A stretch of DNA of 64,000 bases, from positions 124,001 through 188,000 of the forward strand of contig CAVZWN010000004.1 in assembly GCA_963779055.1 (NCBI GenBank), in the 5' to 3' direction. This DNA is from Sulfurimicrobium sp963779055. Lineage in GTDB: Bacteria; Pseudomonadota; Gammaproteobacteria; Burkholderiales; Sulfuricellaceae. Below, piece after piece: positions 35,335-44,122 of this stretch. The notes under the pieces are model-generated. The model was not told the origin of the DNA. It did no database searches and saw only the letters and a program-made list of their open reading frames with translations. The position numbers and the translations under genes are program-made. The first letter of the stretch is position 1, and each line of letters opens with the position of its first letter.

Positions 35335-37197
35335 CTATTTTGTGTATCTGAACGTCCGCCACGGGCTTTTCACCCCTTCCCGTCCATTCCTGTCGACCGC
35401 CCATACCCGCCAGCGTCCCGGCTGAGCGCCCGCGAACTCGAATTTGTAGCCGGGCGATATTGCAGCGGGTATATCGCGAGCGATTTTCCATGGCCTGCCC
35501 AGTTCGGAGCACCATTTGCCCGACACACAGCAGTGCAGGCAGTCCACTTCCACGGAGTAGCTGGCGGCGCCGGATAGCGCTTTCCAGCGCAGGGTGGTGT
35601 TCCGGGGAACGTTGTCGAAGGCGCGTCCATCTTCGGGCCATATTTGCTCCGGCGCGAGGAAGACCGGCCGTTCTCCGGCGCTCACCGCCACCACCAGAAT
35701 CACCGTTCCGCCTTTCTCCATACGGGTTTTTGCGGGCGGTCGCTGGGCAATCACCGTGCCTGCCGGGTGTTCGCTGCTGGCCTTTTCCTTCACCGGCCCG
35801 AGAACGAGCCCCGCCTCCCTGAGGAAGCCCTCCACCTTCGCGACAGGTGAGCCGGTAAAATCGGGAAGCAATATCCCGCTGGCCGGTGCTCCGTCGCGGG
35901 GCGCCACCGCAACGACCAGCGTGACAACTGCATTGGGATCTACCCGTGAACCCGGTCTCAAGCTCTGTTTGAGCACGGTCCCGGCTTCCGCCTTGGTGGT
36001 CTCTTCCCTCTCGATCCGCTGTTCGCCCCTCAAACCGGCTTCTTTCAGCCTGGAAATAGCCCTCTTCACATCCATCCCTGTCACATCGGGGGCCATCACC
36101 ATCGAGGGCGCTGCTGGGCTTACGGCTATCACAAGCTCCACGCTTTCTCCGCGTGGCAGTTTTGTCCCAGCCTTGGGTGACTGCACGATGACGGTGCCTT
36201 CGGGGGCCTCGCGGGTTTCTTTCTGCGATGCCTTGACGCCTCTTAGCCCTGCCTCATCCAGCAGAAGATAAGCCTTCTCCAGTGGCTGGCCCAACAGCTT
36301 GGGTACCGTGGACAACATAGCCTCTGTGGCCGACACGCTCCCGTTTTCCGGCTTTTTCTCAGCCAGCATCAGATTTACCGGCGACTCTCTGGGAACTTGG
36401 CTGCCCGGCACCGGGTCCTGTTCGATCACGCTGCCCGCCATACGGTCGGACGGCATGGGTCTTACATTCCCGGGCCGGAGGTGCTCCCGCTCCAGGCGCG
36501 CGACAGCCTCGTCGAGGGAGATGCCAGTGAGATCGGGCACAACCGCCTTGTCTGACGGGGAAAAATAAAGCAGCCCCCCCAGCAGCGTGATCACAACCGC
36601 GACAGAGGAGAGGATCCAGGCAAGCCTGTTCTTGCCGGAACCGGATAAAACAGGAGCGGCGTGCTCCCGCTTTTCTTCGGCAGGCACCGAGTCTCGGGTC
36701 ACCGCTCCGACCCTGGCCCGAGCCGGTTTCGGCTCTCCTGGAAGCACCTTCACCAAGGTCTCAATCAAATGCCCGGTATCCGAATCCCAGTGGGTGTCAT
36801 CGATCTCGGTTGCCTGCCGCCGGGCCAGCTTCTTCAGGTCATCGGGCAGGTCGCCCTCGCCCGGCATGAGCGCATCCTGCACCAGCACCGGGATGACCCG
36901 GATATCCCGCCTCAGGGCTGTGGCGGTCTCCAGCCGGATGAAATCCTTGGGGTCGTCCAGGCGCTTGTTACCCAAGGCATCGGTGCAGGTGAGCCACTTC
37001 TTCCCGATAATGACCAGCAGCACATCACACGAGCCCACCGCCTGGTCGATGGCCTCCACGAAATCGACACCCGGCTCGATCCCGGCCACATCCATGAACA
37101 CCCTGCCCTGGCCGAATTTTTCCTTCAGCCGGTCAAAGATCCTGCCAGCATGCCCCGCCGTATCTTCCCGGCGATAGCTGATAAAAATGCCACCCAT
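35335..37197 (-). CDS. TIR - transmembrane - four PASTA domain receptor-like protein
   Basis: The 620-residue protein starts at ATG 37197 (MGGIFISYRREDT), with AGGGGG upstream and eight bases after the preceding stop. Residues 1-150 form a TIR domain with the putative catalytic glutamate in FIRLETATAL. A linker and one transmembrane helix (AWILSSVAVVITLLGGLLYF, near residue 215) follow. Four PASTA repeats come next, starting near VVPDLTG, TVPKLLG, MAPDVTG and LLPDFTG. A C-terminal beta-sandwich-like domain with CLHCC ends the protein. The topology puts TIR inside and PASTA in the periplasm. PASTA domains of kinases bind peptidoglycan fragments and TIR domains often cleave NAD+. A wall-damage-sensing NADase or signalling receptor is therefore a reasonable inference. 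Confidence 0.92.
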   Translation of the reverse strand: MGGIFISYRREDTAGHAGRIFDRLKEKFGQGRVFMDVAGIEPGVDFVEAIDQAVGSCDVLLVIIGKKWLTCTDALGNKRLDDPKDFIRLETATALRRDIRVIPVLVQDALMPGEGDLPDDLKKLARRQATEIDDTHWDSDTGHLIETLVKVLPGEPKPARARVGAVTRDSVPAEEKREHAAPVLSGSGKNRLAWILSSVAVVITLLGGLLYFSPSDKAVVPDLTGISLDEAVARLEREHLRPGNVRPMPSDRMAGSVIEQDPVPGSQVPRESPVNLMLAEKKPENGSVSATEAMLSTVPKLLGQPLEKAYLLLDEAGLRGVKASQKETREAPEGTVIVQSPKAGTKLPRGESVELVIAVSPAAPSMVMAPDVTGMDVKRAISRLKEAGLRGEQRIEREETTKAEAGTVLKQSLRPGSRVDPNAVVTLVVAVAPRDGAPASGILLPDFTGSPVAKVEGFLREAGLVLGPVKEKASSEHPAGTVIAQRPPAKTRMEKGGTVILVVAVSAGERPVFLAPEQIWPEDGRAFDNVPRNTTLRWKALSGAASYSVEVDCLHCCVSGKWCSELGRPWKIARDIPAAISPGYKFEFAGAQPGRWRVWAVDRNGREGVKSPWRTFRYTK

Positions 37198-37205
37198 AAT
37201 GCCCC

Positions 37206-39428
37206 CTATCCCCGCTCTGCCAGTGAAGCCTCGTACCCCTTGCGCACCCACATGATGGCATCTCCAACATGGTATTTCTCCAGCCCTTCCGGAGGCTTTG
37301 CGTCAGGATCGAGCGGGTGAAGTTGCAGGGCGTGTTCCCCTTTTTCCTTGAGCGCTTCTTCCAGCTCCCACACAACCCACTTTGATTCGCTGGCATTCTT
37401 CGACCAGAAGAGCAGGAACAGATCGCGTCGTCTGATTTCATCGTCGAGGCGGGGCTTCCATTCCTCGCCAGGGTGGAGATCGAGGCAGTCGAGAAAGACA
37501 TCGATACCGGCGCTGATCCTGATTGATGCCAGCCGGTCCAGCACCCGGAGACGATCCTTGGACGAGTAGGAGGCGAAGGCGCTCTTTGCCGGTTCGACCC
37601 TGGCCGTCGCATTCTCTCCGGCCACAGGATGCAGCGTGATTTCCAGGTCGAGCCGCAGCCTGGCCACCACGATATCTTCGATAGCCACGTCGAACTTGAG
37701 TACCACCTTGCCTTCGGGCGACTCACGCGGCACTTCCACATCGAATTCAAGGAGCGAACGGCCGCCATTCCAGACAAATTCCTGCTCGGCGGGGTCAATA
37801 TTCAAACCGCGCCCGGCAAGCTTTACGGTCACACGGGTACCATGCTGCCAGCGGCATTCCTGCACCCCAAGGACCGGCTCGACTGTGGGCGAAAGCTGTT
37901 TGAGAAACTGGCGCACTTTTTCTTCCAGTGCCTTCTCGTAAGCCACGAAGCGGGCCGTGAATTCCTCGCCCGGCTTTACTGCTTTGGGAGCCGACGCCCC
38001 CAGCCATACGGGTTCGGATCCGGGTTCAGACGACTTCCCGTCTCCGGCTGGGGCTGGCGCGGATTCCTCCCTGGAGGGCGCACTCTTCTCCTGGCGGCCG
38101 AGTAGCGTTTCACTCATCTTTGCCTTCAGATGTCCAAAAGCTGAAGGCGGCGGCCCTGATTTCATCTTGGCCAGCCTGTCCCCAAAAATGAGCCTGTCGT
38201 CTTTCGCGCTGCCGCCCAGGATAATGGGGCTGGATGGTGCTGGCTGAGTTTCCTTCACTTCTGGCGCCGGCTCACTGCCAGCTTCCATTTTCGCCCCCTC
38301 TTGCGGCGGCAATGCTGCCAGGTGTTCCACCTTCACTTTGCGCTCAGCCACTGCTTGCCCTATCCGCTGCAACTCGGGGATGTGCGCCACTGAATCGAGC
38401 TGCTGCACATCCTTTGGATCGATGTCATGCAGCCCCAGCGCATCCAGTCCTGATCGTGTCAGCTCTGCGTTGTAGCGCACGTAGGTGAACAGCTTGCCCG
38501 GCCCCACCGGGCCTTTTGCACCGATCAGGTCGCCCACTTCCCGGTCGAGCACATCTCCGGCCAGGCATTTGCCAAAGATGCGGCACAACATGTCCTGCTC
38601 GTTGAGCGCCGCATACATCAGCGCGGAAGGAAGGGAACTCGCGTTATAGATCAGATTCATCTCGTCCGGCGCGAGATCGGCATTGGCCTCGGGACTGGTG
38701 CCGCTGCCGATGGAGACCACCAGCATCCGGTCCTCGCCCGCGGGCCAGTTCATTTGGTAGGGCTCTGCCGTCGCCATCAGGAAAGCCTGGAAAGCCGGGT
38801 TGTTGTAGGCAGTAATGCCGCCATCCACGAACACGAACTCATGCTCGCCCACCTTGACCACTTCCGGCGGAAAATACACCGGCGCCGCCGTGCTTGCGCG
38901 CACCAGCTGCCACAGCGGCAGGTCGAGGTTACAGCCGGGCCGGTCGATCTGGTTATACCTGGCGAAGGGGTTGTTGGAAAGCGGCCAGTGCGAATCCGTG
39001 CTGGCATTGCGCATCACCATCATCAGCACTGTTTTCAGCCTGTCGCTGCCTAAGCTTGTGTCCTTGCCGAACACCGCCTGCATTTTCGCCGCCAGTTTCT
39101 CGTCTTCGTATTTGTGATGGAAACGCTTGAGCAGAAAAGCCTTGTCGAACATCTCCTGGCCGCTGCTGATGTAAAAGGTGCGAATATCGGAAACTTTCAT
39201 CCCGAGCGAGATGCAGGTAGCGAGGATCGCGCCTGTGCTGGTACCGGCGACGAAATCGAAGTAATCCGCCAGTACGAAATCATCCCCGCGCCCCAGCTCC
39301 TGGCGCAGCAGGCTTTCGATCCGGGCCAGAATCTCCACCGTCATGATCCCGCGAATGCCGCCACCGTCCAGGGCGAGGATCTTCTTGGGACCGGGGGCTT
39401 GCATCCGGGCTATCAGTTTTGTGTTCAT
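37206..39428 (-). CDS. Patatin-like phospholipase with C-terminal TIR domain
   Basis: The 740-residue protein starts at ATG 39428 with GGAGGAG upstream. The N-terminal patatin domain has the oxyanion loop GGGIRG (22-27), nucleophile Ser64 in GTSTG and the dyad Asp in VDGGI (near 200). A proline-rich disordered linker follows. A beta-sandwich region of about 100 residues (KPGEEFTARFVAYEKAL ... LRLDLEITLHP) is not assigned to a family here. The C-terminal TIR-like domain (AFASYSSKDRLRVLDRL ... WVVWELEEALK) keeps the glutamate expected for NAD+ hydrolysis. The protein is predicted cytoplasmic. It could degrade membrane phospholipids on activation, with TIR as sensor or second effector. It is eight bases before the TIR-PASTA gene, so expression is coupled. 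Confidence 0.92.
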   Translation of the reverse strand: MNTKLIARMQAPGPKKILALDGGGIRGIMTVEILARIESLLRQELGRGDDFVLADYFDFVAGTSTGAILATCISLGMKVSDIRTFYISSGQEMFDKAFLLKRFHHKYEDEKLAAKMQAVFGKDTSLGSDRLKTVLMMVMRNASTDSHWPLSNNPFARYNQIDRPGCNLDLPLWQLVRASTAAPVYFPPEVVKVGEHEFVFVDGGITAYNNPAFQAFLMATAEPYQMNWPAGEDRMLVVSIGSGTSPEANADLAPDEMNLIYNASSLPSALMYAALNEQDMLCRIFGKCLAGDVLDREVGDLIGAKGPVGPGKLFTYVRYNAELTRSGLDALGLHDIDPKDVQQLDSVAHIPELQRIGQAVAERKVKVEHLAALPPQEGAKMEAGSEPAPEVKETQPAPSSPIILGGSAKDDRLIFGDRLAKMKSGPPPSAFGHLKAKMSETLLGRQEKSAPSREESAPAPAGDGKSSEPGSEPVWLGASAPKAVKPGEEFTARFVAYEKALEEKVRQFLKQLSPTVEPVLGVQECRWQHGTRVTVKLAGRGLNIDPAEQEFVWNGGRSLLEFDVEVPRESPEGKVVLKFDVAIEDIVVARLRLDLEITLHPVAGENATARVEPAKSAFASYSSKDRLRVLDRLASIRISAGIDVFLDCLDLHPGEEWKPRLDDEIRRRDLFLLFWSKNASESKWVVWELEEALKEKGEHALQLHPLDPDAKPPEGLEKYHVGDAIMWVRKGYEASLAERG

Positions 39429-39602
39429 GGCTCCTCCTTGATGCTTTTCGAGTAGCCGGGAGTGATTCACCATCGAGTTCCTGCAGCCGTTCCAAATCCG
39501 CCTGTCCAATCCTGGCCGGACTATAGCCGACCACTGGATTCAGGCGCTGCAAGACCTCGAGACCGCATCACGCACGGCCTGTGCCCCCCCTTTATTGTCT
39601 TC

Positions 39603-39616
39603 CCGGCTGAAGCCGG
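39603..39616 (-). terminator. Short hairpin in the 250-base gap before the patatin gene
   Basis: CCGGCT and AGCCGG are separated by two bases. On the minus strand it follows the stop of the TPR gene by about 60 bases and is followed by GAAGACAATAAAG, without a U-tract. It may attenuate transcription or mark an mRNA processing site. The rest of the gap 39429-39678 shows no gene that I can support. Confidence 0.3.
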
Positions 39617-39678
39617 TCTTATTCTGACTGATCGATGCGTGCGTTTATCGCTGGCTTTTTCTCCCTTGCCCTAGAAAT

Positions 39679-41667
39679 TCACCACAGTACCCTGGTATCC
39701 AGCCACACCGCGCTGCCCGTCCTGCGTTTCACCTCGTTATACAGATGCGCCGTGCCGCCCGGCCCGTCACCACCACCGCCATTCCAGAGGCAGATGAAGC
39801 GCACCTTGTCCAGACCACAAGCCAGCGCGGTGTAGAGCAGCCAGAGATTGCAGCGCTCATAGGGGTAGCCGTGCCCGGCATGCACTGGCGGCTCACCCAG
39901 CGCATCCGGCGCGGACCGGACCGGCGCGGAGAGCCGGGTTCTGGCGTCAAGATAACGCTTGCGCCACGACTCGCCGCCAGGTGCCACGGACTTCTCTATG
40001 AAGCCGGATTCGCGGAAAGGTTGCAGCCAATGCACTTTAACGCCGCGCTGCTGGCAGGCTTCCGTGAACAGGAGGTCACCACCACAGGCGCCCTGGGTGA
40101 GCGCGAGATCATCCGCTCCGGCGCCGAGCTGATCCAGCGCATCGGCGATTTTTTCCGCAGCAATGGATTCATTTTCTGGCGGAAAGCGTGGGGAGGCACG
40201 GCCTGGCGCGTCTATCATGTGGCCGCTGAAGAGGAAGACCTGGCGCGGTTGCCAGCGATCTTCCGGCTGGGTGAGCTTTTCCAGGGCGCGCTCAAAGGTG
40301 GCGATGCCGGCCTGAACATTTTCGGGTTGAAAACCGAGATCCTTCAGAAGCTGCAATTGCGCAAGGCTCGAATTGAGTGCGAACCAGTCCTTGTCGTTCT
40401 TCGCAATGGCTTCCTTATAGGCAGCCTTGACACTGTCTGGTGAACCGGCCAGCACTTCTAAATCGCCGAGCGTCACCCGCGGCCAGAAGGGCTGCTCCCC
40501 GTCCACATCGCACTCTGCGCCAAAGCGTACCGCACCGGCCATGGCGGCCATTTCGCGGTCGTAGCGCGCATCGTTTGTGAGGTGGCGGCAGAGATGCATC
40601 AGGGTGAGCGCATTGATGCCGGAATAGTAATGGCCGGGGTTGCGGCGGTAGCCCTTGGCGTAGCTGCCGATGGCGGCATGCAGCAGGGCATCTTCGTAAG
40701 CAGCTTCTTCGCGCATCTGCTCCGGCATCTTGCCGGGCTGGCGCCAGGCGGCGGTCCAGGCATCCTTGTCGACGCGGCCCAGCAGCGCCCAGGTTTCCGC
40801 ATCGTCGGGGTGGTTCTCCAGCACGTTCCGATAGTGCTCCCGCACGCGCTCCAGCGAATGGCCCGCCCGCCCCATTACCGCCAGCCGCTGCAGGCAGATT
40901 CCCTTCTCGCGCAGGCCTTTGAGGTTGTCAGGCTCGATCTCCAGGCCAAGCTCAAGCTGTTCCAGTGCAAAATCGAAGCGTTCCATCTTGCGCAGGGCTT
41001 CGCCCGCCTTGATCCAGGCTTCGGCGCGGAAAACGGCGACCGGGGCTTCGCCGGCCAGCACCAGCAGATCACCGCTGCGATTCGCCTTGCGCGCCAGCGT
41101 GATGCGATCTTCCCACGCCTCGTAGCGTTCCCAGAATTCCCGCACGCCGCCGAGGCGCAGCGATTTCCAGTCCGGCTCCTGCAGGTTGGGCAGCAACTGA
41201 TAAACGGGGCTGACTTTGCGGCCATGCCAGGATTCCATGGTGGCTTTCACCATATCGGCGAGGCGCCGGATATCGTTTTGCAATGTGGCCGGGTCCGGCC
41301 CGCCCTTGGCGATGGCGTAGCGCAGCTTGCGATCGGTATAAAGGTCGAAGGCCGTCGTAACCTGTCCACCGCAAATAATCACCACGCCACGGGCACGCAA
41401 GGCATGGCGTACGCCAAGCTCATACCAGACGTTGGGGTTGGGAAGCGTGAGGTCGGCCACCACCAGATCGGCGATAAGCAATTCCTGGAACATGTCTGAT
41501 CGAATGTCGCCAGCCTGCTGTTCTTCATCGGCGCGAAAGGCGTCCAGACCGGCGGATTCAAGCGCAGGCCTGACCAGCTCGGCATAGACACGGTTGAAAT
41601 CGATCGTGTTCCCTTCGCTATCGCGCTTGATGCCGAAAGGCATTGCGACGAATGCATGCAGTTTCAC
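39679..41667 (-). CDS. TIR-like/deoxyribosyltransferase-like, TPR and SLOG-like protein
   Basis: The 662-residue protein starts at a GTG with GGGGAG eight bases upstream. The N-terminal 105 residues (FVAMPFG ... ADLVVADLTLPNPNVWYELGVRHAL) belong to the TIR/nucleoside deoxyribosyltransferase-like superfamily and keep the glutamate. The central region is helical with TPR-like repeats, matching the DUF4071/TRAF-binding-like proteins found with caspases and TIR proteins. The C-terminal 170 residues form a Rossmann-like domain with LTQGACGGDLLFTEAC, similar to SLOG nucleotide-sensor domains. It is the first gene of the effector series and could be its nucleotide-sensing scaffold. Domain calls at both ends are by motif only. 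Confidence 0.85.
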   Translation of the reverse strand: MKLHAFVAMPFGIKRDSEGNTIDFNRVYAELVRPALESAGLDAFRADEEQQAGDIRSDMFQELLIADLVVADLTLPNPNVWYELGVRHALRARGVVIICGGQVTTAFDLYTDRKLRYAIAKGGPDPATLQNDIRRLADMVKATMESWHGRKVSPVYQLLPNLQEPDWKSLRLGGVREFWERYEAWEDRITLARKANRSGDLLVLAGEAPVAVFRAEAWIKAGEALRKMERFDFALEQLELGLEIEPDNLKGLREKGICLQRLAVMGRAGHSLERVREHYRNVLENHPDDAETWALLGRVDKDAWTAAWRQPGKMPEQMREEAAYEDALLHAAIGSYAKGYRRNPGHYYSGINALTLMHLCRHLTNDARYDREMAAMAGAVRFGAECDVDGEQPFWPRVTLGDLEVLAGSPDSVKAAYKEAIAKNDKDWFALNSSLAQLQLLKDLGFQPENVQAGIATFERALEKLTQPEDRWQPRQVFLFSGHMIDAPGRASPRFPPENESIAAEKIADALDQLGAGADDLALTQGACGGDLLFTEACQQRGVKVHWLQPFRESGFIEKSVAPGGESWRKRYLDARTRLSAPVRSAPDALGEPPVHAGHGYPYERCNLWLLYTALACGLDKVRFICLWNGGGGDGPGGTAHLYNEVKRRTGSAVWLDTRVLW

Positions 41668-41917
41668 GAACTTGCTCCCCGTGGTTCACTTCCATTCAGT
41701 TACATACGGCTATGACTAGAGCGAAAACCAGCAACTACCAAAGCCGCCCGCTGATTAACATGATACTCGCATTTTCTTGCGGATCGCATTACAGCAAGCG
41801 ATAGACCCTGAGTTCATGCGCGGGAAAAAGTGAAAATCCCCACCGGAGACAAGCTCGGAAAACAAGCCTGTCTTTGTGTTTTTTATGCTTATTTTTAATT
41901 GCCGATTTTCCGGCCAG

Positions 41918-41933
41918 ACGCTGCTTGCAGCGT
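41918..41933 (-). terminator. Hairpin at the end of amtB
   Basis: ACGCTGC and GCAGCGT enclose a two-base loop immediately after the amtB stop codon. No U-tract follows, so termination would be weak. The remainder of the gap 41934-41667 up to the TPR gene start is AT-rich in its middle. It must contain the promoter of the effector series, but I cannot place boxes with confidence. Confidence 0.35.
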
Positions 41934-43129
41934 TAAACCTCACCCTCGGGTGTTGCCGAAATCTTGTGGATGGAAAGGTCGGCGCCATTGAATTCCTCTT
42001 CCGCATCCAGGCGGATACCAATGAATTTCCTGAGCAAGGCATAGACAGCGAAGCCACCCGCCAGAGCAATCGATATACCGAGTACAGTGCCCGCCAGCTG
42101 GGACAGTAAGCTCACGCCACCCAGCCCGCCCAGCACCTTGAGGCCGAATATTCCGGCGGCGATTCCGCCCCAGGCCCCGCACAACCCATGCAGCGGCCAC
42201 ACGCCCAGCACGTCATCAATTTTCCACTTGTTCTGGGTTTGCATGAACATCCACACGAACAGTGCGCCCGCCACGAGGCCGGTCACCAGCGCGCCCAGGG
42301 GATGCATCAGATCAGAGCCGGCGCAGACTGCCACCAGACCGGCCAATGGGCCGTTGTGTACGAAACCGGGGTCATTCTTGCCCACGACCAGCGCGGCAAG
42401 GGTTCCACCTACCATGGCCATCAGAGAATTCACAGCAACCAGGCCGCTGATGGCGGAAAGGGTCTGCGCCGACATGACATTGAAGCCAAACCAGCCCACG
42501 GTCAGAATCCAGGCACCCAGGGCAAGGAAGGGAATACTTGAAGGCGGATGCGCAGCCATCAAGCCATCCTTGCTGTAACGACCACGCCGCGCACCCAGCA
42601 GCAGCACCGCCGGTAGCGCGATCCAGCCGCCCATCGCATGCACCACCACGGAACCGGCAAAGTCATGAAACTCGGCGCCAAAAGCAGCCTTCAGCCAGTC
42701 CTGCACACCAAAATGATGGTTCCAGACAATACCTTCGAAAAAGGGATAGACGAAACCCACCAGGATGAAAGTCGCAGCCAACTGGGGATTGAACCTGGCA
42801 CGCTCGGCAATGCCGCCGGAGACGATGGCCGGAATGGCAGCGGCGAAAGTGAGCAGGAAGAAGAACTTGACCAGATCATAACCACTCTTTTGCACCAGCA
42901 TCTCAGCCCCGGAAAAGAAGCTCACGCCATAGGCAATGCTGTAGCCGATAAAGAAATAGGCGACAGTAGAAATGGCAAAGTCGGTCAGAATCTTCACCAG
43001 CGCATTCACCTGATTCTTCTTCCGCACCGTACCCAGTTCAAGGAAGGCAAAACCGGCGTGCATGGCCAGCACCATGATGGCACCGAGAAGAATGAACAGC
43101 ACATCACCACCCGTATTCATATTTCCCAT
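41933..43129 (-). CDS. amt: Ammonium transporter (Amt family)
   Basis: The product has 398 residues from ATG 43129 (MGNMNTGGDVLFILLG), with GGAGAA eight bases upstream; the open frame further upstream lacks a start signal. About eleven membrane helices are visible. Amt features include the AGFAFLELGTVRKKN segment, FEGIVWNHH, DFAGSVVVHAMGGW with the first pore histidine, and WPLHGLCGAWGG with the second. It conducts ammonium into the cell. There is no glnK gene beside it in this window. It is isolated, convergent with nothing, and divergent from the hydrolase gene at 43341. Confidence 0.95.
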   Translation of the reverse strand: MGNMNTGGDVLFILLGAIMVLAMHAGFAFLELGTVRKKNQVNALVKILTDFAISTVAYFFIGYSIAYGVSFFSGAEMLVQKSGYDLVKFFFLLTFAAAIPAIVSGGIAERARFNPQLAATFILVGFVYPFFEGIVWNHHFGVQDWLKAAFGAEFHDFAGSVVVHAMGGWIALPAVLLLGARRGRYSKDGLMAAHPPSSIPFLALGAWILTVGWFGFNVMSAQTLSAISGLVAVNSLMAMVGGTLAALVVGKNDPGFVHNGPLAGLVAVCAGSDLMHPLGALVTGLVAGALFVWMFMQTQNKWKIDDVLGVWPLHGLCGAWGGIAAGIFGLKVLGGLGGVSLLSQLAGTVLGISIALAGGFAVYALLRKFIGIRLDAEEEFNGADLSIHKISATPEGEV

Positions 43130-43340
43130 CAGAAGTTCTCCAGAATTTTTATCCGCGAAAATAAAGCACGAATCATTCCAAATACAGACACGATTGATTT
43201 TATGAAAATTTTTCCAGTTGCCGTGCAAATCTCATTTCAACACGCACCAATAAAGTGCATTCATGAAACATTACGCACCACAACGAGCCACGCAGCGCCT
43301 TGACCTTGTCAATTCAGTGCCCCTTCGCCATACTTCAGGA

Positions 43341-44114
43341 ATGCTAAAAATCTTCGTCGCGCTGTATTTTGCCATTTTTTCGCTATCTGCCTTTGCTGCC
43401 GATCTGGCACGTGAAAAGCGCCTTGCAGATGAAATCGTGGATATGATTATCGAGGGAGAACCTGTCTGGCTTAATGCCGGCAAGCATTCCTTCCTGTCCA
43501 TCTACACGCCAACCACGCAGCGCCATCCACGCGGCGCCGTCATTATCCTGCATGGCCGCGGCATGCATCCGGACTGGGCGGATGTGGCCGGACCTTTGCG
43601 CACTGGCTTGCCTGCCAGCGGATGGCACACGCTATCGCTCCAGATGCCAGTGCTGGAAAAAGATGCGAAATACAACGACTATGTTCCCCTGTTTGCGGAA
43701 GCCGGCCCACGCATTGATGCCGCCATTGCCTATCTGCGCGATACCGGGGTCAGGCACATTGTCCTCATCGCTCACAGTTGCGGCGCGCACATGGCGATGC
43801 ACTGGGTGGCGCGCCAGGGCGACAAGAACATCAATGCCTATATTGGCATCGGCATGGGCGCAACCGACTTTGGACAGCCGATGAAAGAAGCCTTTCCACT
43901 GGCCAGCATGCATGTGCCTGTTCTGGACATTTATGGTAGCGCCGAATATCCGCAGGTGCTCAACATGGCCCCTGACCGTCTCGCGGCAATGCGCAAGGCA
44001 GGCAACCCGCAATCCCGGCAGATTGCGATCCCCGGGGCGGATCACTATTTCCACGAGCGCAATAGCGACCTGCTCAAAGCCGTAGCCGATTGGCTCGATC
44101 AACTTAAATTCTAA
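43341..44114 (+). CDS. Secreted alpha/beta-hydrolase (DUF3530-like)
   Basis: The 257-residue product from ATG 43341 begins with a signal peptide (MLKIFVALYFAIFSLSAFAA-DL), which decides the start. The mature part has an alpha/beta-hydrolase pattern: VIILHGRGMHPDW, nucleophile serine in IAHSCGAHMA and histidine in GADHYFHE. It resembles DUF3530 proteins of unknown substrate. It is nine bases upstream of pyrD, so co-transcription is likely but not informative for function. Confidence 0.85.
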   Translation: MLKIFVALYFAIFSLSAFAADLAREKRLADEIVDMIIEGEPVWLNAGKHSFLSIYTPTTQRHPRGAVIILHGRGMHPDWADVAGPLRTGLPASGWHTLSLQMPVLEKDAKYNDYVPLFAEAGPRIDAAIAYLRDTGVRHIVLIAHSCGAHMAMHWVARQGDKNINAYIGIGMGATDFGQPMKEAFPLASMHVPVLDIYGSAEYPQVLNMAPDRLAAMRKAGNPQSRQIAIPGADHYFHERNSDLLKAVADWLDQLKF

Positions 44115-44122
44115 GCAAATTC

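Noticed and set aside
26543..41667. CBASS, Thoeris or type III-E (Craspase) identity for the effector locus
   Set aside because: No CD-NTase, no stand-alone ThsA/ThsB pair and no Cas gene or CRISPR array is present; only individual domains are shared.
43130..43340. A sigma-54 promoter for the ammonium transporter
   Set aside because: GG and GC/GA elements exist on the minus strand but none has the required ten-base spacing.
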